This document shows, piece after piece, positions 35,812-46,147 of a DNA stretch of 64,000 nt; position 1 is the stretch's first letter; every line of letters begins with the position of its first letter. The notes beneath the pieces are model-generated. The model did no database searches and had not been told where the DNA came from. It saw only the letters and a program-made list of their open reading frames with translations. Made by a program: the position numbers and the translations under genes. The stretch is from contig CAWUSE010000020.1 of assembly GCA_963925805.1 (NCBI GenBank), positions 5,284 to 69,283 on the forward strand, read 5' to 3'. Source of the DNA: UBA10347 sp905182135. GTDB lineage: Bacteria > Actinomycetota > Acidimicrobiia > Acidimicrobiales > UBA10347.

Positions 35812-36463
35812 TGGGGATCAACGCCTTTGTTGGGGCCCTGTGTGACGCCAACACCTTAGAGACTCATCACCCGCATTTTGCGTACCTTCATCGAGTCTCC
35901 CTCAGGTCCCAGCATTCTGCACCGTGGATGCATCCAGCGCTGGTGGCTTCGTAATCGCTCCGACCAGCTATTGGCCCGGGCAGAACCGGACCTGCGTTGG
36001 GGCTGAAAGCAGCGATTGTTTGTCTTGACCGTTACTGAACCTCTGGCGTTCTGGACACTTGACCTCAGGCGCAATGACCGTTGCGGACCCACCAAGGTGT
36101 CTTGAAAATCGCTCGTGGCCGCTAGCGGCAAAGGCACTACCGGCGATGCCACATGGACGGCGCTCTTTGGACCATGAACCTTCGCATGTGCACAGCTTTT
36201 CCTTGCGTGGTCCTTTGTTGGTCTTTGAACTCAACAAGGTGGTACTACGCCTCGTTACCAGCGAGGCCTTACAGCCAAAGCCGTCGCGTGATGGCCTCGC
36301 TATTACAGGCCACAACGACTGGCTTTTCGTGCTTGTGAGGTTCGACCTCCTCCGCAACAAAGCCTGCGCCGGGTAACTCCTGAAAATTGCTGGGCCTCAA
36401 ATTTTCGGGTGAGACCATTTAGGTCGTAGTTTGTGTTCCAAGCGCGTCGCACAAGGAGCCATC
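35812..36463. other. Long gene-poor stretch upstream of the FadB-like gene
   Basis: About 650 bases. Overlapping frames exist on both strands (plus 36,059-36,376; minus 35,968-36,360), rich in Ser/Arg and with no family match, typical of shadow or decayed reading. A minus-strand fragment GAGFVAEEVEPHKHEKPVVV near 36,360 looks protein-like but stops soon. The promoter of the FadB-like gene should lie near 36,400. Confidence 0.35.
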
Positions 36464-38548
<2,085 letters not shown>

Positions 38549-38553
38549 GCACC

Positions 38554-39612
38554 ATGTCCGAGGCTGACGAAGAAATTATTGGTTACGACGTCGCAGCGGT
38601 AGAGGCCTGGGTCGACGAGCATGTTGACTCACTTGAACCGCCGTTTGTGTGGACCAAGCTCGAGGGTGGCCATTCGAACCTCACGTATCGAATTGACTCG
38701 GCCAATGGCGGCAAGTCGGCGGTGATCCGGCGCCCGCCCATGGGCGACTTGTTACCCAAGGCACACGATATGGGGCGCGAATGGTCCTGCATCAAAGCGC
38801 TGTGGCCAACCGCTGTCCCGGTTGCCGAGCCACTTGCGTTCTGCGAATCACCAGAAATCACTGGTGCTCACTTCTATGTCATGGGTCTGATCGACGGCCA
38901 AGCGCTGTACAACGTCGAAGATGTCGAGGCATGGCTGCCTGAGGCCAGTCGCCAAACCATGGCTGAGTCCTGGGTCGATACGCTAGCTGCGCTTCATTCG
39001 CTGGACCCCGACGAGATTGGGCTCAGTGACCTAGGTCGCAAAGAGGACTATGTCCTTCGCCAAATCAAGACCTGGTATCGATCGTGGAATGCATCGATCG
39101 AATATGCCGAGATCGACAACCCCAAGATCCATGAGCTACATGATCTACTCGTGGCCACCGTGCCTGAGCAGGGGCCTGCCGTGCTCGTCCACGGCGACTA
39201 CGGCACCCACAACGTTATGGTCGGCAGCGATGCCCATATGGCGGCGGTGGTCGACTGGGAAATTGCCACGCTCGGCGATCCGCTGGCCGACTTCGGCTAC
39301 TCGCTCAACGCCTGGCTACAGGCCGACGATGATCTGCTCGACAACGGCGACTCGCCAACGCTGGCAGCCGGATTCCCAGACCGTCAATTCATCATCGATC
39401 GCTACGCCGAGAAGACCGGCCGAGATCTGGGTGAGTTGCCGTACTACCAAGCGTTCAACCGCTTCAAAACAGCATGTATTCTGCACGGCGTTTACGCTCG
39501 TTACAAGAACGGTCAAAAGGCCATCGACCCCGAAGACCTCGACCTGCTTCGAGGCCGAGTCGACAACGCAATCTCTCGCGCCGAACAGGCGCTTGCCGAC
39601 CTCAAGTCGTAG
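38554..39612 (+). CDS. Phosphotransferase family protein (APH-like, ACAD10/11 kinase type)
   Basis: 352 residues, ATG five bases after the FadB-like stop. Aminoglycoside-phosphotransferase-like kinase: LEGGHSNLTYRIDS (nucleotide loop), LVHGDYGTHNVMVG (catalytic HGD motif, about residue 211) and AAVVDWEIATLGDPLADFGYS (Mg-binding D). The ACAD10/11 type phosphorylates 4-hydroxyacyl-CoA during catabolism of 4-hydroxy acids; coupling to a beta-oxidation enzyme here fits that. Substrate is inferred from neighbours, not shown. Confidence 0.88.
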   Translation: MSEADEEIIGYDVAAVEAWVDEHVDSLEPPFVWTKLEGGHSNLTYRIDSANGGKSAVIRRPPMGDLLPKAHDMGREWSCIKALWPTAVPVAEPLAFCESPEITGAHFYVMGLIDGQALYNVEDVEAWLPEASRQTMAESWVDTLAALHSLDPDEIGLSDLGRKEDYVLRQIKTWYRSWNASIEYAEIDNPKIHELHDLLVATVPEQGPAVLVHGDYGTHNVMVGSDAHMAAVVDWEIATLGDPLADFGYSLNAWLQADDDLLDNGDSPTLAAGFPDRQFIIDRYAEKTGRDLGELPYYQAFNRFKTACILHGVYARYKNGQKAIDPEDLDLLRGRVDNAISRAEQALADLKS

Positions 39613-39663
39613 CTGGCTATACGCCGCTTCGATCTGTTTCCTGAGGTTCCTGCCTCAAAGCGT

Positions 39664-40257
39664 TCAACCAGGTCGAACAACAGGTGGCACATCAGGGGTC
39701 CACGCGTCGGGGCGAATACCAAAAGCCTCGATGAAGCGTTGCCAGCCTGACGCCACCGCTAACGCTGACCCGAGCTCGAGGATCTGATCATCACTGAAAT
39801 GCTGGCCAAGTTCCTGCTTGAACTCTGGCGTGACGATCGGAGTATCGCTTGTCAGTACGTCGGCAAGCCGCAGCGCCATCACCGTGGCTGGTGGCAAGTC
39901 GACACCGTCTTGGTCCGCCGCGTCTAGATCACCCAGCGCTGCGGCAACCATGTCGTCATTGAGTTCGGTGTCCATCAACGATGAACTCTTCACGCTGCTT
40001 CAATGCACGCACTCATTGCGATGAGCAAGGCGAATCCGGCACAGTTCGACCATCGCCGGGTCAAGCGATGACTTGTCGGTGTAGATAAACGCCGTCCAGT
40101 CCAAAAACATGCGCAGGACTTCGGGGCGCTGTGCAAGGGTTAGAAATAAGTTGTCGTCCTTGTAGGCCTTATCGAACCACACATCGCGACGATGCGTTAG
40201 TTCGTCAGACAGTTCCGAGACGTTCGCTTTAGGCAGCAGCCCATGTTCGTTTGCCAC
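39664..40257 (-). CDS. Carboxymuconolactone decarboxylase/AhpD-like selenoprotein (CxxU)
   Basis: 197 residues with one in-frame TGA (40,002-40,000) read as selenocysteine U86. Before it: AMVELCRIRLAHRNECVH; after it: SSVKSSSLMDTELNDDMV. In CMD/AhpD proteins the helix ends N-x-C-x-x-C-x-x-x-(H/R), so the TGA replaces the second cysteine of CxxC and gives C83-V-H-U86. The frame continues normally for 111 codons (VMALRLADVLTSD, then LGSALAVASGWQRFIEAFGI). A SECIS-like hairpin follows TGA (39,970-39,986). Nine bases separate it from the GrdB-like gene, so they form one unit. AhpD-like selenoproteins are known from marine metagenomes. A plain read would split it into two ORFs (85 and 109 codons). 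Confidence 0.82.
39970..39986 (-). promoter_or_regulatory. Candidate bacterial SECIS hairpin of the CMD-like selenoprotein
   Basis: In the mRNA, thirteen bases after TGA, GUUCAUC pairs with GAUGGAC (7 bp, one G-U) around the triloop GUU. The loop begins 20 bases after TGA and has G first, as the bSECIS rules demand (loop 16-37 nt from TGA, G in one of the first two loop positions). It lies within the coding frame, as expected in bacteria. Confidence 0.72.
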
Positions 40258-40266
40258 GGAACGCTC

Positions 40267-41133
40267 CTATGCGTTTGCTTTGCGAGCGGCTTGTTTCGCA
40301 CGTCGTTCATCGCCAAGCCGAGCCAACTCTTCTCGATTGTCGTCCCCAACATGCATGTAGACCGCTCGCCACTCGTCGCTACCCCACTTCAGATCAAGCC
40401 TGCGTGTCATCCGTGGGGCGACGGCTGTTGTGACCAGCTCGAGAGCAGCTTCGACTGTGCGGCGCTGCTCGTCGACCTCGCCTGGGCGCCCTATCGGATT
40501 GCCCAGTGGGAAGTCAACGAATACGAAGCGAGGTACGCCAGCTGTTTCGACGATGTCCTGGGCACTGCCCACGACGACGGTCGCTATTCCGGCCTCTTCC
40601 AAATGTCGTGCAACCAGACTCACGGTCTGGTGACATACCGGTCAAAGCGGTACCAGGATCATCGCGTCGACCCCATCCTCTTTGGCCCAGGCGACAATCT
40701 CTTGAGCATCGGCATGAGTACGGCTTTGCGAGTACTCGGTCGGGACCCCATAAAAGCGCTCGCTCACCTGACCAATGGTGCCCTCGTCAACCAATGCGTT
40801 TAGTGCCTCAAGCGGCAGGAAGGTGCCGACGTCATTGGTGTGAGTGGCATCCTTGTCCCAGGAAAGATCCTTGGTGAACATGGCGTCGGGCGTCGGCGAC
40901 GACGCCAGAGCGTAGGCCTTCTTTGGTGCGGTAAAGACCGCGGGGAAGGTGGTCGTGACGACACCAACCTTTGCATTGCTTAGATCAAGCCCACTGTCAG
41001 ACCATTTGACGAATGGCACATCGTCGTAGCTTGCCCACTGGTAGGGCTGGCCATAGCCATGGGCCGAATAGTAGTCACGCGACTTGTCGATGTAGCTGAC
41101 AACTCGGCGATGCGTCTGCGGTCGATCACTCAT
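40267..41133 (-). CDS. GrdB/PrdB-like selenoprotein (UxxC)
   Basis: 288 residues with one in-frame TGA (40,644-40,642) read as selenocysteine U164. Before it: WAKEDGVDAMILVPL; after it: PVCHQTVSLVARHLEEAGIA. The pattern [C/U]-P-x-C-H-Q-T/S-V-x-L-V-A at the end of a strand is that of the glycine/betaine/D-proline reductase selenoprotein B family, whose U-x-x-C pair is redox active; the N-terminal LSNAKVGVVTTTFP also fits. At 288 residues it is shorter than GrdB (about 430) and close to PrdB. No grdA, grdC-E or prdA is nearby, so it is not a complete glycine or proline reductase. A hairpin follows TGA at 40,613-40,631. TAGCTT seven bases before the ATG could give a leaderless transcript. Confidence 0.82.
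40613..40631 (-). promoter_or_regulatory. Candidate bacterial SECIS hairpin of the GrdB-like selenoprotein
   Basis: Ten bases after TGA, ACCAGAC pairs perfectly with GUCUGGU (7 bp) around the loop CGUGA. The loop begins 17 bases after TGA and has G in second position, meeting the bSECIS rules. Two further pairs (G-C, U-G) could extend the stem across a C-U mismatch. Confidence 0.75.
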
Positions 41134-41177
41134 GCATGCAAAGCTAGACCGCGGGCATAGTCAGAAACCAGACACGA

Positions 41178-41984
41178 CTAGCGGAACTTTGGTTCACGCT
41201 TCTCCAGGAACGCCGCGGCTCCTTCGATCATGTTCATTGGGATCAGCACGGCCTGATGATCTCGCTCAACTTCGAGCTGCTCACTGAACGAACGAGTAGA
41301 AGCAGTATCAATAGATGTTCGGATGCGCTTCATTGCTTCGCTTGAAGTCGATTTGAGGATGCCGGTCACTCGGGCGACTTCGGCATCGAGCTCTTCATCT
41401 GGCACAGCGCTATAAATCATTCCCCATTCTTTCGCCTGTTCGGCGGTGATCCGTTCGCCGAGCATCGCCATCGATCTGGCGCGAGCAACGCCGATCTTGT
41501 GCGGCAGGCTCCACGTTGACCCAAGGTCCGGCACGATCCCGAGTCTCGGCCCAAACGTCGCCACGAAGAATGCCGAACTCGCTGCCACTGCGATATCACA
41601 CGACAGCGCCAGACCAAGCCCGCCTCCAGCAGCAACACCGTTGATTCGGGCCACGGTTGGAACGGCACAATCTTTAATGGCGCGCATCGTCGGGTTGAAA
41701 TACAGATCCATGCCGTCAGTTATGCCCGCTCCGGCCGGGGCAGACTCACCATTGGACGGGGCTCCGACCGTGTTCAGGTCGGCTCCTGCACAGAACCCGC
41801 GGCCGTTTCCTGTGAGCACCACAACGCCGACACTGGCATCGGACTCGGCCGCCTCGATAGCCGACCGGATGTCACCCATCAGGTGGTCATTCATCGAGTT
41901 CAGCGATGCTGGCCGATCGAGCGTGATCGTGGCCACGCCTTCGACCACCGAGAGCTTGACAGTTCCATTTGGCATCTGCGTCAT
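41178..41984 (-). CDS. Enoyl-CoA hydratase/isomerase family protein (crotonase)
   Basis: 268 residues. GNGRGFCAGADLNTVG gives the first oxyanion-hole segment and NGVAAGGGLGLALSCDIAVA the second. The positions of the two hydratase glutamates are altered: GGGLGLA lacks the first Glu, and FFVATFGPRLGIVPDLGSTW lacks the second. It therefore resembles PaaG-like isomerases, where one acid differs, and the reaction is uncertain. It is the first gene before the two selenoproteins (44-base gap) on the same strand, so it may share their transcript. Confidence 0.86.
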   Translation of the reverse strand: MTQMPNGTVKLSVVEGVATITLDRPASLNSMNDHLMGDIRSAIEAAESDASVGVVVLTGNGRGFCAGADLNTVGAPSNGESAPAGAGITDGMDLYFNPTMRAIKDCAVPTVARINGVAAGGGLGLALSCDIAVAASSAFFVATFGPRLGIVPDLGSTWSLPHKIGVARARSMAMLGERITAEQAKEWGMIYSAVPDEELDAEVARVTGILKSTSSEAMKRIRTSIDTASTRSFSEQLEVERDHQAVLIPMNMIEGAAAFLEKREPKFR

Positions 41985-42017
41985 GTTTTAGAAGCTAGCG
42001 CACCCGCCTGCGCTCCC

Positions 42018-42069
42018 ATTAAGGAGCAGGCCCTCGTCCTGACATTAAGGGGCAGGCCCTTATCCTGAC
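42018..42069 (+). repeat. Two tandem 26-bp repeats in a divergent promoter region
   Basis: Units 42,018-42,043 and 42,044-42,069 share 23 of 26 bases: ATTAAGG(A/G)GCAGGCCCT followed by (C/T)(G/A)TCCTGAC. They sit between the leftward crotonase/selenoprotein unit and the rightward acyl-CoA synthetase, in the place of a shared operator. No palindrome is evident within one unit except AGGCCCT/GGGCCT-like symmetry, so the factor is unknown. Confidence 0.6.
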
Positions 42070-42178
42070 TTTTTGCCCTTGATCAACGTTTATGTCTATG
42101 GCTGCGGATCTGGATCTAACAGGCTCCGTGAAGTATCTTTCGAATCTACAGGCAACGATTTTTCAGAGGAACCCAGTC

Positions 42179-43729
42179 ATGCCAATGGCCATCCACGCAG
42201 CGAACAACCCGTCAAAAATAGCGACGCTCATGTTGCAGTCAGGCGAGACGCTCACGTACGGCGAGCTTAACGCCCGCAGTATTCAGCTGGCTCGGTTGTT
42301 CACCGACGCCGGACTCGTCGAGGGTGATGTCGTCGCACTGTTCATGGAAAACAATATCCGCTACCACGAGATCTACTGGGCCGTCGTGCGTTCGGGCATG
42401 TACTTGTGTGCGGTAAATAAGTATCTGACCGCCGAAGAAGCGGCATACATCGTGAACGACTCTGGCGCCAAGGCGCTGGTGACCTCTGTCGGCGTCGCTG
42501 ATGCTGCCGGAGCAATGCTGACCCACCTGCTGGACTGTCCTGTGCGCCTGGTCACTGACGGACCACTGGACGGCTACATCCCTTTCGAGGATGAAGTTGC
42601 CAAACACAGCAGCGAACCTCTCGACGCCGAACCACTCGGCGACTTCATGAACTACTCCTCGGGCACGACTGGCCGCCCAAAAGGGATCAAGCGGCCGTTG
42701 AGCGGCAATACGTTTGCCGACCCGTCTGCGCTCGATGCACTGATCGGTAGTCTTTACGGTTTCGATCCCGACACGGTTTACCTGTCGCCCGCCCCGCTGT
42801 ATCACTCCGCCCCCTTGGCATTTACCACTGGGGTACACAGCCTGGGCGGCACCATCGTCGTGATGGATAAGTTCGACCCGATCGAGGCGCTTCGCTGCAT
42901 TGAAACACACAAAATTACCCATAGCCAGTGGGTCCCAACGATGTTCATTCGCATGCTCAAATTGGACGAAGCCGAACGGACCCAGTTCGATCTTTCGAGT
43001 CACAAAGCCGCTGTTCATGCGGCTGCACCATGCCCTTTGGACGTCAAACACCAAATGATCGACTGGTGGGGGAACATCGTTTTTGAGTACTACGGCGGCA
43101 CCGAACTCAACGGCATGACGGTCTGCGACAGCGAACAATGGCTCGCACATCCCGGCACAGTCGGTACCCCGATCCTGGGCGCACTTCATATCTGCGACGA
43201 GACCGGAAACGAATTGCCTTCAGGCGAGTCAGGCACGGTCTACTTCGAACGCGACGTGATGCCGTTCGAATATCACAATGACCCCGACAAGACCGAGGGC
43301 GCGAAACATCCGGCAAATCCACTGTGGACGAAGCTGGGCGATGTCGGCTATCTCGACGATGACGGGTTCCTCTTTCTGACCGATCGCGAGTCCTTCATGA
43401 TCATCTCCGGTGGCGTCAACATCTATCCGCAAGAGATCGAGGACGCATTCGCCATGCATCCTCTAGTTGCTGACGTTGCCGTGTTTGGCGTACCCAACCC
43501 AGACACGGGCGAAGAAGTCAAAGCAGTCGTGCAACTCGCTGAGGGCATCGAGGAAAGCGACGAAGTGCGCGGCGAATTGCTCGAGTTCGGCCGACAACAT
43601 CTTGCTCGGTACAAGGTGCCGCGCAGCATCGACTTCGAAGCCGAATTACCTCGCCTCGAAACTGGCAAGCTCTACAAGCGCATTCTCAAAGATCGTTATT
43701 GGGGCAACCAGAACAGCCGAATCGTCTAG
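42179..43729 (+). CDS. AMP-forming acyl-CoA synthetase (paralogue of the 58-60 kb ligase)
   Basis: 516 residues from the ATG giving MPMAIHAANNPSKIA, preceded by AGAGGA at eight bases; a longer frame begins at 42,092. ANL ligase: YSSGTTGRPKGIKRPL (about 155-170), FEYYGGTELNGMTVC, the hinge TDRESFMIISGGVNIYPQEIE and the lysine in LETGKLYKRILKDRYWG. It is closely similar throughout to the gene at 58,363-59,934 (FMENNIRYHEIYWA versus FMENQIRYMEIVWA), so one arose by duplication. Substrate probably an aromatic or medium-chain acid. Confidence 0.92.
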   Translation: MPMAIHAANNPSKIATLMLQSGETLTYGELNARSIQLARLFTDAGLVEGDVVALFMENNIRYHEIYWAVVRSGMYLCAVNKYLTAEEAAYIVNDSGAKALVTSVGVADAAGAMLTHLLDCPVRLVTDGPLDGYIPFEDEVAKHSSEPLDAEPLGDFMNYSSGTTGRPKGIKRPLSGNTFADPSALDALIGSLYGFDPDTVYLSPAPLYHSAPLAFTTGVHSLGGTIVVMDKFDPIEALRCIETHKITHSQWVPTMFIRMLKLDEAERTQFDLSSHKAAVHAAAPCPLDVKHQMIDWWGNIVFEYYGGTELNGMTVCDSEQWLAHPGTVGTPILGALHICDETGNELPSGESGTVYFERDVMPFEYHNDPDKTEGAKHPANPLWTKLGDVGYLDDDGFLFLTDRESFMIISGGVNIYPQEIEDAFAMHPLVADVAVFGVPNPDTGEEVKAVVQLAEGIEESDEVRGELLEFGRQHLARYKVPRSIDFEAELPRLETGKLYKRILKDRYWGNQNSRIV

Positions 43730-43774
43730 TTGCTTCCGAGCCCCCGCTAGGGCGCAACGGAGGACCAGTATGCG

Positions 43775-44635
43775 TCAGGTGTTTGCGCCAGCGATCACCT
43801 GACCAAAGTAGTCGAGGTGTGCCTCGACAGAGTCCAGACCCATGTTCATCGAGACGGCGGCAAAGTGAGTGCCACCCAAGTCTCGCCATTGGCGAAGTTC
43901 GTCGATAGTCGTCTGCAGGTCGCCTGCTCGCGTCCGCACAAGTTCGCGTCCAAAGTCCGCCATGTCGCGACCCTTCGCTTCGCCCAACCGTTCGACTTCG
44001 GCCAGCGCAGGAATAGTGCGCTCGAGCGTGCCTGCGAACATGAACCCATCACCCAGTGCTGCGCCTCTTCGGAAGGCTGGCGAGCTGAATCCGCCGATCC
44101 AGATTGGGATCTGACGCTTCGGCTGGGGCAACACGTTGCCCCGTTCGATGCGATCGAAGTCGCCCTTCCAGTCGAGTAACGGCTCGGACCACAACCGGCG
44201 CATGAAGTCGATCTGTTCGTTGGCCCTCGCCCCGCGGGTGGAAAAGTCCTGACCGAGCGCCTCGTACTCAACATAGTTCCAGCCAACGCCGACGCCCATG
44301 CGGAACCGCTCGCCCGACAGAAGATCAAGGTCCGCTGCTTGCTTGGCAACAATGACCGTCTGGCGTTGCGGCAAGATGAGGACGCCGCTCGCGAATTCTA
44401 GTTTCTCGGTCATACCAGCGAGGTAAGCAAAAAGCACGAATGGGTCGTGGAATGGGTCCTTCTCTGTGTACGGACCCCAGAGCGCCGGTTCGCGATCGGC
44501 GTGTTCGGCCCCAACGACATGGTCATAGGCCAGCAAGTAGTCGTAACCCAGTTCTTCGGCACCTCGGCCGAGAATTCGTACCGCGTCTGGATCACCACCA
44601 AGTTCGATCTGTGGGTAAACAAGTCCGAGTTTCAT
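43775..44635 (-). CDS. LLM class F420-dependent oxidoreductase (TIGR03619-like)
   Basis: 286 residues. MKLGLVYPQIELGGDPDAVR starts the barrel; LGYDYLLAYDHVVGAEHAD, KLEFASGVLILPQRQTVIVAKQ and GERFRMGVGVGWNYVEYEAL are typical of the actinobacterial F420-linked subgroup, with QIPIWIGGFSSPAFRRGAALG near residue 180. It ends ten bases before the 2-hydroxyacid dehydrogenase on the same strand. Reaction unknown. Confidence 0.87.
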   Translation of the reverse strand: MKLGLVYPQIELGGDPDAVRILGRGAEELGYDYLLAYDHVVGAEHADREPALWGPYTEKDPFHDPFVLFAYLAGMTEKLEFASGVLILPQRQTVIVAKQAADLDLLSGERFRMGVGVGWNYVEYEALGQDFSTRGARANEQIDFMRRLWSEPLLDWKGDFDRIERGNVLPQPKRQIPIWIGGFSSPAFRRGAALGDGFMFAGTLERTIPALAEVERLGEAKGRDMADFGRELVRTRAGDLQTTIDELRQWRDLGGTHFAAVSMNMGLDSVEAHLDYFGQVIAGANT

Positions 44636-44645
44636 GTTGGTTCCT

Positions 44646-45716
44646 TTATGTCGTCAGTGACGGAAGGTTAATTTCGTTATTCAGTCGTCCGCCGGCCATG
44701 AACCGACGCAGGTTGTCTGATGTGATCGCCCACGCGTTCTGCTGGTAACGGTCGAGAGACACCGCGGCATGGGGCGATAGGTGTAATCGAGGGACGCTCC
44801 AGAGCCGGTCCCCCTCGACCAGAGGCTCGGTGCGCATAACGTCGAGCACAGCTGCTCGCAGGTGCCCTTCGTTGAGGACCTCCACGAGATCGTCCTCAAC
44901 CACGAGAGTCCCACGGCCCACATTGCAAAAGATCGCATCAGACTTCATCGTGCGAAACATGGCAGCATCGAATAGGTCGATCGTTGCTGTTGAGGTGGGA
45001 AGCGCACACACAACGGCGTCGGCCATTGGCAGCAACGATGCAAGATCGGCTGCAGGATGGAGTTCGTCGACGTCGGGATCACTATCGCCCGCTTTGGCAC
45101 TACCTCGGGTAGCGATGACATGCATGTCGAATGCGCGTGCCCGACGCGCAACCTGGCGACCAATCGACCCAAGACCGGCGATCACCATCGTGCGGCCCGT
45201 CACCTCGGTACCGAAGTCCTCGACCCAGGTTTCTTCACGCTGATGCTGCTCGATAGATCGGAGGTTCTTCCACACCCCTAGCAAACGAGCCATCACGAAC
45301 TCAGCAATGCTGGCCGAGGCGACGCCGCTGGCGCTGGAAAGCCGAGCACCCATGCGAACGAGCTGCTGCTGGTCGATTTGGTCGACCCCGGCGGAGATGG
45401 TCTGCATCCATTTCAGGTCTGGTGAGAGCGTCTCGGATTCAGACGGCAGATCGATCCCAACGAAAACATGGGCGCGTTCCCAGACCGCCCTCGTTGCATC
45501 GTCAACGGTGGGGACCTCGATGCCTGCTGGCAGCACACCGCTGTTCGCTCCTCTAGCAGCACGAGCGTCGCGAGATTCGTTATAGCGCGTGAAGTGGACT
45601 TCGACGTCAGGCACATGCTCTACGAGCAGTTTGTGAAGCGAATCGTTGGGCGGGAACGGCGTAGTCACAGCGACGACGAGCGGCTCTCCTGCGGCTCGGC
45701 CAAATGGATCGTGCAT
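44646..45716 (-). CDS. D-2-hydroxyacid dehydrogenase family protein
   Basis: 356 residues from the ATG giving MHDPFGRAAGEPLVV. NAD(P)-binding motif VIAGLGSIGRQVARRARAFD (about 155-174), then ADAVVCALPTSTATIDLFDAAMF and the Arg-Glu-His region MRTEPLVEGDRLWSVPRLHLSPHAAVS with the catalytic His. ALFCNVGRGTLVVEDDLVEVL is typical. The open frame continues 80 codons upstream into a relic of another dehydrogenase; those residues do not belong to the family, so I reject the longer start. It could be a glyoxylate/hydroxypyruvate reductase. Confidence 0.88.
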   Translation of the reverse strand: MHDPFGRAAGEPLVVAVTTPFPPNDSLHKLLVEHVPDVEVHFTRYNESRDARAARGANSGVLPAGIEVPTVDDATRAVWERAHVFVGIDLPSESETLSPDLKWMQTISAGVDQIDQQQLVRMGARLSSASGVASASIAEFVMARLLGVWKNLRSIEQHQREETWVEDFGTEVTGRTMVIAGLGSIGRQVARRARAFDMHVIATRGSAKAGDSDPDVDELHPAADLASLLPMADAVVCALPTSTATIDLFDAAMFRTMKSDAIFCNVGRGTLVVEDDLVEVLNEGHLRAAVLDVMRTEPLVEGDRLWSVPRLHLSPHAAVSLDRYQQNAWAITSDNLRRFMAGGRLNNEINLPSLTT

Positions 45717-46092
45717 TGCGATGACGTTAGCGAACAGAGCGCCCGCACTTCGCTTCTCTCGGCGGGCAAGCCAGTTACTCGCCGGCTGGCAGTTCAGGTT
45801 CGCAGCGTCTTCGATTCGCTTGGCGATAGAAAGTTCACCCGCCTCTAATGCGTGAGGCGAAGCAACAAAGCTGTCAGCAATACTTTCTTTGGCCGTGTGG
45901 CAAATCGTTTCCGGGTTGACGCCGTTGGCCTCTACCCGCCGCGAAGCCTTCACCAATCACTGAAGCCCGGTCCAGGTCGTGGACAATGACCTCGTAGCCG
46001 GTCTTGGCTAAACGTTCAACCATCGGTGCTCCCACGGTTCCGAGTCAGGCAACACCAATGGTTATCGCGTTGCTGTTGAAGGCCTTGGCCAC
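45717..46092 (-). pseudogene. Relic of a 3-hydroxyisobutyrate/6-phosphogluconate-type dehydrogenase
   Basis: Upstream of the previous gene the minus strand reads ITIGVA, then TGA, then LGTVGAPMVERLAKTGYEVI and VHDLDR, which is the Rossmann start of 3-HIBDH with one Gly codon turned to TGA (46,047-46,045). After about 45 codons the text jumps to ANGVNPETICHTAKESIADS and ALEAGELSIAKRIEDAANLN, typical of the same family's C-terminal helices. About 170 residues are missing and a frameshift joins the parts. It runs without a stop into the 2-hydroxyacid dehydrogenase. Confidence 0.7.
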
Positions 46093-46147
46093 TCTCTCGC
46101 TCGGTCGTCTCTTAGGCCACCAACAGAACCGAAACCTTACAAATTGA

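Noticed and set aside
35968..36376. Overlapping ORFs on both strands as hypothetical genes
   Set aside because: Composition rich in Ser/Arg, no ribosome site or family match, and both strands open equally, so coding is not supported.
39664..40257. Two separate short genes, or a nonsense-mutated pseudogene, at the CMD locus
   Set aside because: The second half begins in the middle of the family's active-site helix, the frame is conserved on both sides, and the stop falls on the redox cysteine with a SECIS-like hairpin after it.
42239..43189. Long minus-strand ORF of 316 codons
   Set aside because: It is antisense to a clear acyl-CoA synthetase with all ANL motifs, and has no family features.
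46045..46047. In-frame TGA in a Rossmann motif as another selenocysteine
   Set aside because: The codon replaces a glycine of the G-x-G-x-x-G loop, not a redox residue, and the frame is broken soon after, so it is a pseudogene mutation.
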